A stretch of 64,000 nt of DNA from JALONO01 sp038209965 (lineage in GTDB: Bacteria > Bacteroidota > Bacteroidia > Cytophagales > Thermoflexibacteraceae). The DNA lies in assembly GCA_038209965.1 (NCBI GenBank), contig JBBQXF010000009.1, forward strand, positions 1 through 64,000. The letters run 5' to 3'. Numbering within the stretch: the first letter of the stretch is position 1; each line of letters opens with the position of its first letter. The translations under genes were made by a program, and so were the position numbers. Below are positions 1 through 9,105 of this stretch, piece after piece. The notes below the pieces were generated by a model. The model was not told the origin of the DNA. It worked only from the letters and a program-made list of their open reading frames with translations, and made no database searches.

Positions 1-84
1 ATGGCCGACGGTTCCCAGATCCCGGTGACCAAGCAAAAGCGGGATTGGCTGCTGACCAACCTAGAAACGCTAGGCCCCCGATAA
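1..84 (+). pseudogene. C-terminal end of a LytTR-type DNA-binding protein (cut by window edge)
   Basis: The first 27 codons are open from base 1 and end at TAA (82-84). The peptide contains DGSQIPVTKQKRDWLL, which resembles the last strand and helix of LytTR response-regulator DNA-binding domains (pattern DGs-IPVsr-kr-wLl). Most of the gene would lie left of the window, so it cannot be told whether it is intact. The Reg_prop-like scrap just downstream suggests signalling genes were once here. The call rests on one short motif. Confidence 0.4.
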
Positions 85-696
85 GCTCGGGACTAACTAG
101 GGCCTGTCTCTATGACGTAACCAGCGGGTATTTAGAAGTAGGTTGCAAGGCTACTCCCCAAGCTGGACATCTCCGATCCGAAGGCTATTTTCAAAGCCCG
201 ATGGGACTTTAAAAATGCAAGAAAATTAGCCAAAAAAGACCCGGAGCTTTTTTTGTCCCCCAATTTATCCCTGATGCTGTCCCAAGGGACAGGATTGATG
301 CGGCTTAAATGGCAGACATACTGATAATGGCTTTAGCTATTGTCTTTAATTTAGTTGGTCTTACTGCCAACGTGTGTTTCACCGGAAACCACATCGGGAA
401 TTACGCTTCGGCCAACAAATGGTACCAGCTCCGGGCGGTGAAACCCTGAAAAATTGTACTATGGTCGCTGAAAATGGGTTTCCCGATCGGCAGGGTGGAT
501 TATGGGTGGGTTCAGGTAATTGATTTGCTGATGATCGTTAATCGCACTATTTTTGGATGGCAAAATTCGTACTTTCGCCGGGCAAAGGGGCATTGTGACA
601 GTTGGCTTGGGCTCTTGCCAGCTTTAAACTGACTGCCAAAGATTCTCTTTGACAAACAAAAAACTGACAGACCCTAAAACCTATTATTCACAGACA
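85..696. other. Intergenic stretch with decayed gene fragments
   Basis: No intact gene is seen. An open frame at 142-324 (+) has no ATG and is not recognised. A second at 374-523 (+) encodes a peptide with ENGFPDRQGGLWVGSGN, which resembles the repeat of two-component-regulator beta-propellers (Reg_prop, pattern D-G-lW-Gt). It is probably a scrap of a larger sensor gene. The composition falls towards AT-rich as the DUF262 gene is approached. Any promoter for that gene should lie at the right end, but no clear TAnnTTTG box stands out. Confidence 0.4.
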
Positions 697-2793
697 ATGA
701 AAGCAAGCGAAACCAAGGTTGACGACTTCTTATCGGCAAACAAAACGCAGTTTGTCATTCCGGTTTATCAACGGAACTACGATTGGACAACTTCACAATG
801 CAACCAACTACTGAAAGACATCTTAGAAGTTGGCTCAAACAAAAAAATGAGTGCTCATTTTATCGGGAGCATTGTCTATGTGCATGACGATGTCTACCAA
901 GCAACCCGATTAAAGGAACTTACTATCATTGACGGACAGCAAAGGTTGACGACCATAACGTTGATTTATATGGTACTTTACCGTATTGCAACTGAGTTGA
1001 AAAACGTAGCCCTTGTGGATGAGATCAGCGAAACCTATTTGATAAATAAGTTTGCAGAAGACGAAGAAAAACTGAAGCTTCGACTGACGGAAAACAATGA
1101 CAAAGCGTTGAAATGCCTTTTAAGAGGTGATGAGGCTGAAGCATTTCAGGGCTTCTCAAAACTAATCGACAACTTTGATCTATTCCGCAGCCTAATTACC
1201 CAAGAAAATTATGGTATAGTCCAAGCTGGACTACAAAAACTTATGATGGTTGACATCGGGCTTGACAGAGCGAAAGACGACCCACAAAGAATATTTGAAA
1301 GTTTGAACTCAACTGGTTTGGAGCTTTCACAAGCAGACTTAATCCGCAACTTTATTCTTATGGATTTAAGTCGTAAGGAGCAAAACAAAATTTATCAAAA
1401 CTATTGGGAAATAATTGAAAAATTAGCCAAGGACGAATCAACCAATGCAAGCAGGGTTTCCCAATTTATTCGTGATTTTCTCACTCTTGAGAATAAACAA
1501 ATTCCAAACAAGGAAAAGGTTTATCTTGAATTCAAAGCAAAATATTCGAAGTTAGACGTAAATGCCCGCGAGAATGTTTTGTGCAGTTTAAAATCCTTGG
1601 TAAAGCATTACAATAAGCTACTAAATCCGAAAAATGAAACTGACAAAGCAATAAGGTTGCAATTGGAATATATCAACCGACTTGAAGTTACAGTTTCGTA
1701 TCCATTCTTAATGAAAGTTTACGAAGATTATTCAAACAAAATAATTGACAAATCAGCTTTCATTTCAATTTTGGAACTCATCCAATCCTATTCTTGGCGG
1801 CGTTCCATTCTTGGACTTCCCACCAATGCCTTGAACAAAATATTCATGAGCTTGTACGACAAGGTTGACGTGAAGAATTACATTTCCTCTATTCAAGAAT
1901 CTTTGGTGTCACGTTCAGGAGTGCAGAGGTTTCCGCGCAACAGCGAAACGGTCAACGCGCTCAAAGAAAAAGACGTTTACAACATCAAGTCAAAAAACAG
2001 AACATATCTTTTAGAACGCCTTGAAAATTTTGAGAACAATGAACCAGTTATTATTGACGGTAACCCTGACATAACGATTGAACATATTTTCCCACAGAAC
2101 CCCGACCCAAAATGGAAAATTGAACTGGGCGAAACGGACTTCAACTTCATAAAAGAAAATTATATCAATACGATTGGCAATTTAACCCTGTCAGGTAACA
2201 ATGGAAAGTTGGGGAACAAGTCTTTTGCGGACAAAAGAGATTTGGAAAGTGCAGGTTACAAAGACAGCCGCCTTTGGCTGAATAAATATCTTGCCTCATT
2301 GAGTGCGTGGAACAAAGTAGAGATTGAAAAACGCTTTGACGTAATTTCAGAACGCTTTTTAAAAATTTGGGACATTCCCAACGTCACAAATGCAAACAGC
2401 TCTGCAAGTAGTGAAGTGAATATTTTTGAAGCAGAAAACCCAAAGTTCAAAAAGTTGGAGTACGCGATTTTCTTTGACCAACGAATTGATGTGAGAGAAG
2501 TAGCACGGTTGTATGTAGAAGTTTTCAAAAAACTTTTTGAAGTTCGACCAGAAACTTTTTTCTTAACTGACTTGGGCAGCAGGCTGCGTTTGACGAAAAC
2601 GCCAGTCGAGGGCAATCCAAGACAACCAGTTGCCATCAACAAAACCTATTTTATTGAAGGCAACCTTGATAATCCAGGAAAATTTGAGTTAATAAAATAT
2701 GCTTTGACACTGTTTGACCATGAAGACGAGCTCACAATCAAATACGAGGAGAAAGTTGAAGTTCCAACGCTTGACTTCAAGGAATTCCAATGA
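697..2793 (+). CDS. DUF262/DUF1524 (GmrSD-like) nuclease-NTPase, putative modification-dependent restriction enzyme
   Basis: About 698 residues. The N-terminal DUF262 domain carries VIPVYQRNYDW and DGQQRLTT, the ParB/Srx-like NTP-binding motifs of GmrS. The C-terminal DUF1524 domain carries an HNH-type core, IEHIFPQNP, followed by NTIGNLTLSGNNGKLGNKSF, as in GmrD and BrxU-like type IV restriction enzymes. These typically cleave phage DNA with modified bases. I chose ATG 697 because the protein then begins MKASETKVDDFL, the usual start of this family; a TTG at 649 would add 16 residues that do not look conserved. The gene is clearly more AT-rich than gldD and tsf, which suggests horizontal transfer. 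It stands alone, with no methylase or partner beside it. A further region of about 120 residues follows the HNH domain. The specific target is unknown. Confidence 0.85.
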   Translation: MKASETKVDDFLSANKTQFVIPVYQRNYDWTTSQCNQLLKDILEVGSNKKMSAHFIGSIVYVHDDVYQATRLKELTIIDGQQRLTTITLIYMVLYRIATELKNVALVDEISETYLINKFAEDEEKLKLRLTENNDKALKCLLRGDEAEAFQGFSKLIDNFDLFRSLITQENYGIVQAGLQKLMMVDIGLDRAKDDPQRIFESLNSTGLELSQADLIRNFILMDLSRKEQNKIYQNYWEIIEKLAKDESTNASRVSQFIRDFLTLENKQIPNKEKVYLEFKAKYSKLDVNARENVLCSLKSLVKHYNKLLNPKNETDKAIRLQLEYINRLEVTVSYPFLMKVYEDYSNKIIDKSAFISILELIQSYSWRRSILGLPTNALNKIFMSLYDKVDVKNYISSIQESLVSRSGVQRFPRNSETVNALKEKDVYNIKSKNRTYLLERLENFENNEPVIIDGNPDITIEHIFPQNPDPKWKIELGETDFNFIKENYINTIGNLTLSGNNGKLGNKSFADKRDLESAGYKDSRLWLNKYLASLSAWNKVEIEKRFDVISERFLKIWDIPNVTNANSSASSEVNIFEAENPKFKKLEYAIFFDQRIDVREVARLYVEVFKKLFEVRPETFFLTDLGSRLRLTKTPVEGNPRQPVAINKTYFIEGNLDNPGKFELIKYALTLFDHEDELTIKYEEKVEVPTLDFKEFQ

Positions 2794-2927
2794 CGGGACT
2801 GTTCAATGGATGCTTTATCAGTTTATTGAAGCCCCCAATCCTTGCCCAATCGGATCGACTATTGTCATCAGATGGCCAGTGGCCCAATAGTTGCCCAAAC
2901 TATGTTGAACCCTTAAACTTTAAACCC

Positions 2928-3554
2928 TTGCGTCCCCAATCTTTTTTTACTTGGCTGTTGGCCGTGGTGGTGGCCCCCGTGGTGGTGGTGGCCTGTACGG
3001 GCGAGGCTACTTTCACCCCCAAGCCCAAGGGCTACCACCGGATTGACCTGCCCACGGCCGCTTATCGGCGCGTGCCCGATTCACTGCCCTACACTTTTGA
3101 GTATTCGGCCCACGCCCAACTCCTGCCCGACACTTCCCGAATGGCGGAAAAATATTGGCTGGAACTCTACTACCCAACATTTACGGCCAATATTGATATT
3201 TCTTACAAAAAAATCCGTAATCAAGCTGATTTTCGGGACTATGTGACAGATTGTTACAAGTTGGCCCAAAAACACAATATCAAAGCCCAAGCCATTGAGG
3301 AGATAGTTTCCAAAACCAACCAAGGTTACACCTCGGTGGTGTACCAGTTGGAAGGCGATGTGCCTTCGGTGTTCCAATTGTACGTCACCGACTCGACCCA
3401 ACATTTCCTCCGGGCCTCGCTCTACTTTCCTTCGGCCGATCTCAACGACTCACTGGCCCCCCTCATCCAGTTTGTCAAACGGGACATGATCCACCTGATG
3501 AACACTGTTGACTGGAAAAAGAGCAACTTGGCCAACTTGGGGACAAAGAAATAG
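2928..3554 (+). CDS. gldD: Gliding-motility lipoprotein GldD
   Basis: The mature part matches GldD throughout: PKPKGYHRIDLP near the start, then SYKKI, VTDSTQHFLRASLYF and a C-terminal HLMNTVDWK. GldD is a periplasmic-side lipoprotein needed for gliding and type IX secretion in Bacteroidota. The open frame reaches back to 2790, overlapping the DUF262 stop by 4 bases, but the first 46 codons do not look like a signal. Starting at TTG 2928 gives MRPQSFFTWLL, a hydrophobic run and the lipobox VVAC, so I use that start; it is not certain. The foreign DUF262 gene directly upstream may have displaced the original promoter and start. Confidence 0.85.
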   Translation: MRPQSFFTWLLAVVVAPVVVVACTGEATFTPKPKGYHRIDLPTAAYRRVPDSLPYTFEYSAHAQLLPDTSRMAEKYWLELYYPTFTANIDISYKKIRNQADFRDYVTDCYKLAQKHNIKAQAIEEIVSKTNQGYTSVVYQLEGDVPSVFQLYVTDSTQHFLRASLYFPSADLNDSLAPLIQFVKRDMIHLMNTVDWKKSNLANLGTKK

Positions 3555-3626
3555 GCCAGCGGGCACAGAAAAGGGGGCCTTGTGGTTTCACAGGGCCCGC
3601 TGCCCTACTGCCAAGGTGGCAATGCT

Positions 3627-4460
3627 TTAGTTACTGACCGAGATGCGGTTGAAGGCCGAAACTGTCAGCCCTTTTTGCACGCTGTCCAAATACTGGGCAA
3701 CGGTCAGTTTGTTGTCTTTCACAAAGTCTTGATTGAGCAAAGTGCTGTCCTTGTAGAAACGGGACAGTTTGCCCATCGCGATTTTCTCCAGCATGGCTTC
3801 GGGCTTGCCCTCGGCGCGCGCCTGCTCTTTGCCGATCTCGATTTCCCGCTGAATGGTGGCCGGATCCACATCGTCCTTGTCAAGAGCGATGGGGCGCATG
3901 GCCGCGATCTGCATGGCCACATCTTTGCCAGCGGCAACGGCTTGGTCGTCGCTACCACCTTTGAGGGCCACGAGCACACCCACTTTTTGGTTGCCGTGCA
4001 AGTAACTCACTACGCGCTCGCTCTTTACGTGGGCGAACTGGGAGACCTCAATTTTTTCGCCGATCTTGCCAATCATGTCCACCAGCACTTCAGAAAGCGC
4101 ACGGCCCCCAATCTGCAAAGTGCCCACTTCTTGGAGCGAAGCGGGCTTTTGGGCCATTACTTGCTCAATGATCGTGTTGCCCAACGCTACAAAATCTTCG
4201 TTTTTGGCTACAAAATCGGTTTCGCAACCCAAGGCAATCGACACACCTTCGGTATTATCGGCATTGGTGCGGATGAACACCACTCCTTCGCTGGTGGTGC
4301 GGTCGGCCCGAGAAGCCGATATTTTTTGGCCTTTTTTGCGCAGGATGTCTTTGGCTGTTTCAAAATCGCCACCGGCTTCGGTCAGCGCTTTTTTACAGTC
4401 CATCATCCCGGCACCAGTTTCTTGACGCAGTTTGTTTACGTCTTGTGCGGAAATCGCCAT
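3627..4460 (-). CDS. tsf: Translation elongation factor Ts
   Basis: 277 residues, the usual length for Bacteroidota EF-Ts. The N-terminal UBA-like domain reads VNKLRQETGAGMMDCKKAL, and the TDFVAKNEDF motif that contacts EF-Tu is present. EF-Ts exchanges GDP for GTP on EF-Tu in the cytoplasm. tsf normally follows rpsB; here the gene upstream on the same strand is a 54-residue coiled-coil ORF and rpsB is not in the window. Only 72 bases separate its 3' end from the convergent gldD. Confidence 0.97.
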   Translation of the reverse strand: MAISAQDVNKLRQETGAGMMDCKKALTEAGGDFETAKDILRKKGQKISASRADRTTSEGVVFIRTNADNTEGVSIALGCETDFVAKNEDFVALGNTIIEQVMAQKPASLQEVGTLQIGGRALSEVLVDMIGKIGEKIEVSQFAHVKSERVVSYLHGNQKVGVLVALKGGSDDQAVAAGKDVAMQIAAMRPIALDKDDVDPATIQREIEIGKEQARAEGKPEAMLEKIAMGKLSRFYKDSTLLNQDFVKDNKLTVAQYLDSVQKGLTVSAFNRISVSN

Positions 4461-4498
4461 GATTAATCTAGAAAATAAACAGGTGATGAATTTAAAAC

Positions 4499-4663
4499 TT
4501 ATTTGCCCCGGTAGATTTTGGTCACCTCATTCTTGAGGGTGTTCATCTCTTCCCGGATCGTTTTGATGCTGTCAGCATTGCGGACGGCCTTTTTTTGTTT
4601 GAAATGTTCGCCCTGCTGTTTTTTCAGGTCCGACAATTTGTTCTCGATTTCTGCCTTTGTCAT
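4499..4663 (-). CDS. Small charged helical protein (54 aa), unknown
   Basis: A 54-residue, lysine- and glutamate-rich, probably coiled-coil protein beginning MTKAEIENKLSDLKKQQGEH. It starts at an ATG inside a longer open frame whose upstream part is not credible. It lies 38 bases upstream of tsf on the same strand and could share its transcript. No family was recognised. Its short length and plain composition leave some doubt that it is a real gene. Confidence 0.45.
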   Translation of the reverse strand: MTKAEIENKLSDLKKQQGEHFKQKKAVRNADSIKTIREEMNTLKNEVTKIYRGK

Positions 4664-4790
4664 GTTAAATGCTTGTTTTATAATGAGATGCTCTTTAGGT
4701 TGCCATTTTTGAGCCGCAATTTTAGTGATTTTTTCTAAAAAAAGCAAGGCTTTGCCCCGGGTGTTTATAGCAAATCGGACGAATCGCGGC

Positions 4791-5114
4791 TCAAGCCCCA
4801 AAATGATAATGGCCATCCCCATCGGGGAACAGGGGCTGGGCGCGGGCCACTGCCGCCAAATTGAGCGGGCCAAAGAGGTGGGGGAACAGTTGGCCACTGG
4901 CTGGCTCAAATTTCAAATCAACTGCCAGATCGGCTTCCCGGATGTGGAGCAACCGCAGTTCGCCCTGCCCCTGAAAATAGAGGTTGGCCGTCCGCGCCAC
5001 TTGCTCGGCGGTGCTGCAATGGATAAAGCCCTCGGTGGCAAGGCTGGGCGCAGTGTATTGGCCGGCCGCTTGGGCCGCTTGCCACTCGCTGGGCAGGGTT
5101 AGGTGATAGATCAT
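4791..5114 (-). CDS. DUF952 family protein
   Basis: 107 residues with the DUF952 hallmarks: IYHLTLPSEWQAA at the N-terminus, EGFIHCSTAEQV in the middle and a FPHLFGPLNLAAV block near the end. DUF952 proteins have a fold related to ADP-ribosyltransferase-like domains, and their cellular role is not established. The gene starts 5 bases after the LysM gene on the same strand, so the two are probably cotranscribed. Confidence 0.85.
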   Translation of the reverse strand: MIYHLTLPSEWQAAQAAGQYTAPSLATEGFIHCSTAEQVARTANLYFQGQGELRLLHIREADLAVDLKFEPASGQLFPHLFGPLNLAAVARAQPLFPDGDGHYHFGA

Positions 5115-5119
5115 CTCGG

Positions 5120-5626
5120 TTATTTCTTGGGTCGGGGAATGGCAATCGTTTTGCCTTCTTGCATTTGCCGTTCTGGCTTGGTGATGTTGTTGGCCTCCAT
5201 GATGGCCCGCTCGGCCACCCCATATTTTCGGGCAATTTTGCCCAATACCTCACCTGGCCCCACTTGGTGGAGTGCCCGCACCCGCACTTTGAGTTTTTGG
5301 TTCTCAATGATGTTGTCCGACGACAGGCCGTTGAGCAGGCGGATGGAGTCGAGAGGGAAATGAAACTTCTCGGCAATGCTGCCCAGCACCTCATTTTTGC
5401 GCACCCGGTACTCAAATGTCTCGTTGTCAGTAAAGAAGGTGGTGACCACTTCGGCCGGGGCACTGGCCGGCCGGGCCATGGTTGAATCCCGGGCAAGTGA
5501 ATCGGCGTTGCCCCGGTTGCGCCGCCAGGGCGGCGTGGTGCGGGTCATGATGTCAACGGCAAAATAGATGACAGCCGCCGTGAACATCGCACCGATGAGC
5601 AGGAGTAGGCGTTTTTTTGGGTCCAT
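5120..5626 (-). CDS. Membrane-anchored protein with two LysM domains
   Basis: 168 residues from the ATG giving MDPKKRLLLLIGAMF, which supplies a single N-terminal membrane helix (about 6-25). The longer open frame upstream adds 26 unconvincing residues. After a polar linker come two LysM repeats: about 73-118 (FEYRVRKNEVLGSIAEKF) and about 120-166 (HQVGPGEVLGKIARKYGV, ending in GKTIAIPRPKK). LysM binds peptidoglycan or related glycans, so it probably acts in the periplasm. Its partner is unknown. The DUF952 gene follows 5 bases downstream. Confidence 0.8.
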   Translation of the reverse strand: MDPKKRLLLLIGAMFTAAVIYFAVDIMTRTTPPWRRNRGNADSLARDSTMARPASAPAEVVTTFFTDNETFEYRVRKNEVLGSIAEKFHFPLDSIRLLNGLSSDNIIENQKLKVRVRALHQVGPGEVLGKIARKYGVAERAIMEANNITKPERQMQEGKTIAIPRPKK

Positions 5627-5916
5627 TGGTTTTGAGATTAAACGGTGGAACAAGCATACCAACAAAATTGATTTCTGCACGGGCGCGGCCCACAACTTGG
5701 GCAATGCTTCTGGTGTGGCGCTGGTTTGCCCGCCAAATTGCTAACATAATCCAATTTTTCCAAAACTTGGCTTCATTCTCAAAGATCCAAGCCCTAAAAA
5801 TGATACTTTGGGGCGATTTATTACCTCGGTTGCCACCAGAAAAAAAAATCCTTGAAAAATTTTGGTGGTTATTAGTGAGCGTTTTTGTAGATTTACTTTA
5901 AGTTTCTAAAAAAGCT

Positions 5917-6156
5917 ATGTGGAAAGAGGAAAACAACCAATTGACCAAGACATTCATCTTCCGGGATTTTGTCAATGCTTTTGGTTTTATGGCCAAAGTA
6001 GCCTTATTGGCCGAGAAGATGGATCACCATCCAAATTGGTCTAATGTGTACAACCGGGTCGAAATCCAGTTGAGCACACACGATGCCGGCAATGTGATCA
6101 CCGAAAAGGATCGCCAACTAGCCAGCGCAATCGACCAAATAGGATCGGGTGATTAA
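5917..6156 (+). CDS. phhB: 4a-hydroxytetrahydrobiopterin dehydratase (pterin carbinolamine dehydratase)
   Basis: 79 residues. The signature MDHHPNWSNVYNRVEIQL contains the His-His-Pro catalytic motif of the family, and FIFRDFVNAFGFMAKVA precedes it. The enzyme dehydrates 4a-hydroxytetrahydrobiopterin during pterin recycling by aromatic amino acid hydroxylases; small homologues also occur where no hydroxylase is adjacent, as here. It is slightly short but covers the core domain. The preceding 290 bases (5627-5916) are AT-rich and hold no gene. Confidence 0.92.
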   Translation: MWKEENNQLTKTFIFRDFVNAFGFMAKVALLAEKMDHHPNWSNVYNRVEIQLSTHDAGNVITEKDRQLASAIDQIGSGD

Positions 6157-6331
6157 AGTTCCCGTTGTGTCCTTTGGCGGAGTACATGGTGTCAAACCCG
6201 CTTTTGAAGCGCTTACAGCATCTTTCATATTTCATTTATTTTATCCAAAAACTAAAGCGTTTTTTGGTGTAAGTTATCCTGCTATGCTTTGTTTATAGCA
6301 CAAGTTTCTCTTACTCAAAGCTTTGTGGACA

Positions 6332-8554
6332 ATGGTACAAGAGCAAGTCGCAGTCGACCTGAAAGAAAAACTCAAAGAAGTTTTCGGGTACAGTCAATTC
6401 CGGGGCACCCAAGAAGCCATCATTCGCAATGTGCTCAACCGGCGCAACACCTTCGTGATCATGCCCACTGGAGCGGGCAAATCGCTCTGCTACCAGTTGC
6501 CGGCCCTAATCATGGACGGCGTCGCCATCGTGATCTCTCCGCTCATAGCGCTGATGAAGAACCAAGTGGATCAGCTCAATGCCTTCGGGGTGAACGCCCA
6601 GTTCCTCAATTCCACCCTGACCAAGGCCGAGCTCAACCGGGTCAAGAAGGAAACCCTCAATGGGGAGGTGCGCCTGCTCTATGTGGCCCCCGAATCGCTC
6701 ACCAAGGAAGAGAACATCAACTTCCTCAAAGATGCCAATGTATCGTTTGTGGCTGTGGACGAGGCCCACTGTATCTCCGAATGGGGGCACGATTTCCGGC
6801 CCGAATACCGCCGGATCAAGACCATCATTGAGCAGATCGGCAATTTTCCCATCGTGGCGCTCACGGCCACGGCCACGCCCAAGGTGCAGTTGGACATCCA
6901 GAAAAACCTCCAGATGGAAGAGGCCGACTTTTTCAAGTCGTCGTTCAACCGGCCCAACCTTCATTATGAGGTCAGGCCCAAGAGCAACACCAATAAACAA
7001 TTGATCCGCTTTATCAAAAACCACAAGGGCAAGTCGGGCATTGTCTATTGTCTGAGCCGGAAAAAAGTGGAGGAGATTGCCGAACTGCTCCGGGTGAACG
7101 ATGTGAAAGCCCTGCCTTACCACGCCGGGCTCGATGCTGACGTGCGGGTTCGCAACCAAGATGCTTTCCTCAACGAAGATGCGGACGTGATCGTGGCCAC
7201 CATCGCCTTTGGAATGGGCATCGACAAGCCCGATGTCCGCTTTGTGATCCATTATGACACGCCCAAATCGCTCGAGGGCTATTACCAAGAAACGGGGCGG
7301 GCTGGCCGCGATGGACTGGAAGGCCACTGCCTGATGTTCTACAGCCCCGACGACATTGCCAAGCTGGAGAAGTTCAACAAGGACAAATCGGTCACCGAGC
7401 GCGAGAATGCCAAGTACCTGCTCGATGAAATGGCTTTTTTTGCCGAATGTTCGGTGTGCCGTCGCCGTCAGTTGCTCCAGTATTTTGGTGAGCGCTACAA
7501 AGAAACCAAATGCACCGAGGGTGGCGGCTGCGACAACTGCAATCTGCCCAAAGAAAAGCATTTTGAAGCCCGGGACAAAGTGATGATCACCCTCAAGACC
7601 GTGTCACAAACCGATGGGCGCTTTGGCATCGACCACTTGGTAAACGTGATCCGGGGCGTGGAAGAGCAGCACGTGATGAGTTATGAGCACAACTTGCTCG
7701 ATGTGTTCGGCAAAGGCAAGGAAGACGATGACATGCACTGGAAATCGGTCATCCGGCAGACGATGCTATTCGAGTACCTCGAAAAAGACATCGACAACTT
7801 GACCATTGGGGGCTTAAAAATGACCGAAAAGGGCGATCGGTTCTTGGAACGGCCCAACTCGGTCACTTTTTACAAAGATCACGACTATTCCAACACCGAA
7901 AGCGACAACGAAGATGGCGAGAACTCTTCGTCAAATGAGGCCGTGCCCCAGGGCAATGCCTTTGACGAAGCCCTATTTGAGATGCTCAAGACCATGCGCA
8001 AGAAAGTGGCCAAGCAGAGAAACTTGCCGCCTTACGTGATTTTCCAAGATCCCTCCCTCGAGGAAATGGCCACCACCTACCCCACCAACCTCGAAGAACT
8101 ATCGCAGATCAACGGAGTGGGGGCCAGCAAAGCCCAGAAATTTGGCAAGCCATTCATCGATGCTATTGTCAAATATGTTGCCGAGAACGACATCACCACC
8201 GCCGCCGATGTGGTGGTCAAGTCGACGGTCAATAAGTCAAAAACCAAAATATTTATCATCCAACAGATCGACCGCAAAGTGGATCTGGAAGAGATAGCCG
8301 AAGCCAAAAGCATTGGCCTGGCCACGGTAATAGCCGAGATCGAGCACATCTGCTACTCGGGGACCAAGCTCAACCTGGACTATTATATTGGCCAGATCAT
8401 GGACGAGGATCGGCAGGAAGAAGTGTTCCAATACTTCATGCTGGCCGAAACCGACAACATTGCGGCGGCAGTCCAAGAACTTGGCGACGACGAGTTCACC
8501 GAAGAAGAACTTCGCTTGATGCGGATCAAGTTCCTTTCCGAAGTCGCGTTGTAA
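6332..8554 (+). CDS. recQ: ATP-dependent DNA helicase RecQ
   Basis: 740 residues from ATG 6332; a TTG three codons upstream is an alternative. Motif I is MPTGAGKSLCYQLPA and the DEAH box is VDEAHCISEWGHDFRP. The helicase C-terminal domain has TIAFGMGIDKPDVRF and QETGRAGRDG, and the zinc-binding RecQ-Ct region has four cysteines (CSVCRRR...CDNC). An HRDC domain follows (ELSQINGVGASKAQKFGKPF), then a C-terminal extension that looks like a helix-turn-helix, as in other Bacteroidota RecQ. It unwinds forked DNA in repair and recombination. An acidic linker (about 520-545) separates the winged helix from HRDC. A strong hairpin lies directly downstream. Confidence 0.97.
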   Translation: MVQEQVAVDLKEKLKEVFGYSQFRGTQEAIIRNVLNRRNTFVIMPTGAGKSLCYQLPALIMDGVAIVISPLIALMKNQVDQLNAFGVNAQFLNSTLTKAELNRVKKETLNGEVRLLYVAPESLTKEENINFLKDANVSFVAVDEAHCISEWGHDFRPEYRRIKTIIEQIGNFPIVALTATATPKVQLDIQKNLQMEEADFFKSSFNRPNLHYEVRPKSNTNKQLIRFIKNHKGKSGIVYCLSRKKVEEIAELLRVNDVKALPYHAGLDADVRVRNQDAFLNEDADVIVATIAFGMGIDKPDVRFVIHYDTPKSLEGYYQETGRAGRDGLEGHCLMFYSPDDIAKLEKFNKDKSVTERENAKYLLDEMAFFAECSVCRRRQLLQYFGERYKETKCTEGGGCDNCNLPKEKHFEARDKVMITLKTVSQTDGRFGIDHLVNVIRGVEEQHVMSYEHNLLDVFGKGKEDDDMHWKSVIRQTMLFEYLEKDIDNLTIGGLKMTEKGDRFLERPNSVTFYKDHDYSNTESDNEDGENSSSNEAVPQGNAFDEALFEMLKTMRKKVAKQRNLPPYVIFQDPSLEEMATTYPTNLEELSQINGVGASKAQKFGKPFIDAIVKYVAENDITTAADVVVKSTVNKSKTKIFIIQQIDRKVDLEEIAEAKSIGLATVIAEIEHICYSGTKLNLDYYIGQIMDEDRQEEVFQYFMLAETDNIAAAVQELGDDEFTEEELRLMRIKFLSEVAL

Positions 8555-8567
8555 CCGACACCAAAAA

Positions 8568-8604
8568 AAACCTGCTGGCAAGCCGCGGCTCTGCCAGCAG
8601 GTTT
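8568..8604 (+). terminator. Hairpin terminator after recQ
   Basis: A perfect 13-bp inverted repeat, AAACCTGCTGGCA (8568-8580) and TGCCAGCAGGTTT (8592-8604), with an 11-base loop. It begins 13 bases after the recQ stop, is GC-rich and has A-tract/T-tract ends, so it should act as an intrinsic terminator. Confidence 0.85.
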
Positions 8605-8689
8605 CTGGTAAAATCAACCCAAACCGCAACCTTGCCACCTCTTGGTCGAGTTAAACAAGCGGGCTGCTCAATCAAGCAAAATTAATCTG

Positions 8690-9099
8690 CAAACGCAGGT
8701 GTTTCGGCGAAAGGTCTGAATTTGCTGACTGGATCCGTGACCAGTATTTCAACGGTAACCGGATCAGCTTTCAGGGCGATGCCAATTTAAGGTTCCAACC
8801 GTACGGGGTATTTTCGGTTGATTTTTCCGGTAACCGCCTCCGGTTCCCGTCCCCGCAGCGCCAACCTGTGATTGCTGGGCCCCAGCATGAACTTCACCTT
8901 CTCGCACAGCGTGTTCCTCACGGCCTCTGTGCAGTACAACAGCCAGATCAACAAGGTCAACATCAACACCCGGCTACAGTGGCGTTTCCAGCCGGTATCG
9001 GATCTGTTTTTGGTCGATACTGACAACTATTTTCCCGATACGTTCCAAGTCAAGAACCGGGCAGTGGTGCTCAAGTTCACTTACTGGTTGGACAGGTAG
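8690..9099 (+). pseudogene. Remnant of a DUF5916 outer-membrane-type protein, truncated and frameshifted
   Basis: Two overlapping frames together match the C-terminal end of DUF5916 proteins. The first frame (about 8690-8880) reads FADWIRDQYFNGNRISFQG and FQPYGVFSVDFSGN. The second (8872-9099) reads FTFSHSVFLTASVQYNSQIN, LQWRFQPVSDLFLVDTDNYF and KNRAVVLKFTYWLDR, then stops. A one-base shift near 8875 joins them. The large N-terminal part of the usual protein is missing. This is a gene scrap at the edge of the defence island; the exact left boundary is unclear. Confidence 0.7.
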
Positions 9100-9105
9100 G
9101 GGAGG

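Noticed and set aside
3582..4466. 294-codon open frame on the plus strand
   Set aside because: It is antisense to tsf, whose product is clearly EF-Ts; the plus-strand peptide has no family features.
6506..7561. 351-codon minus-strand frame
   Set aside because: Antisense to recQ, which has all helicase motifs.
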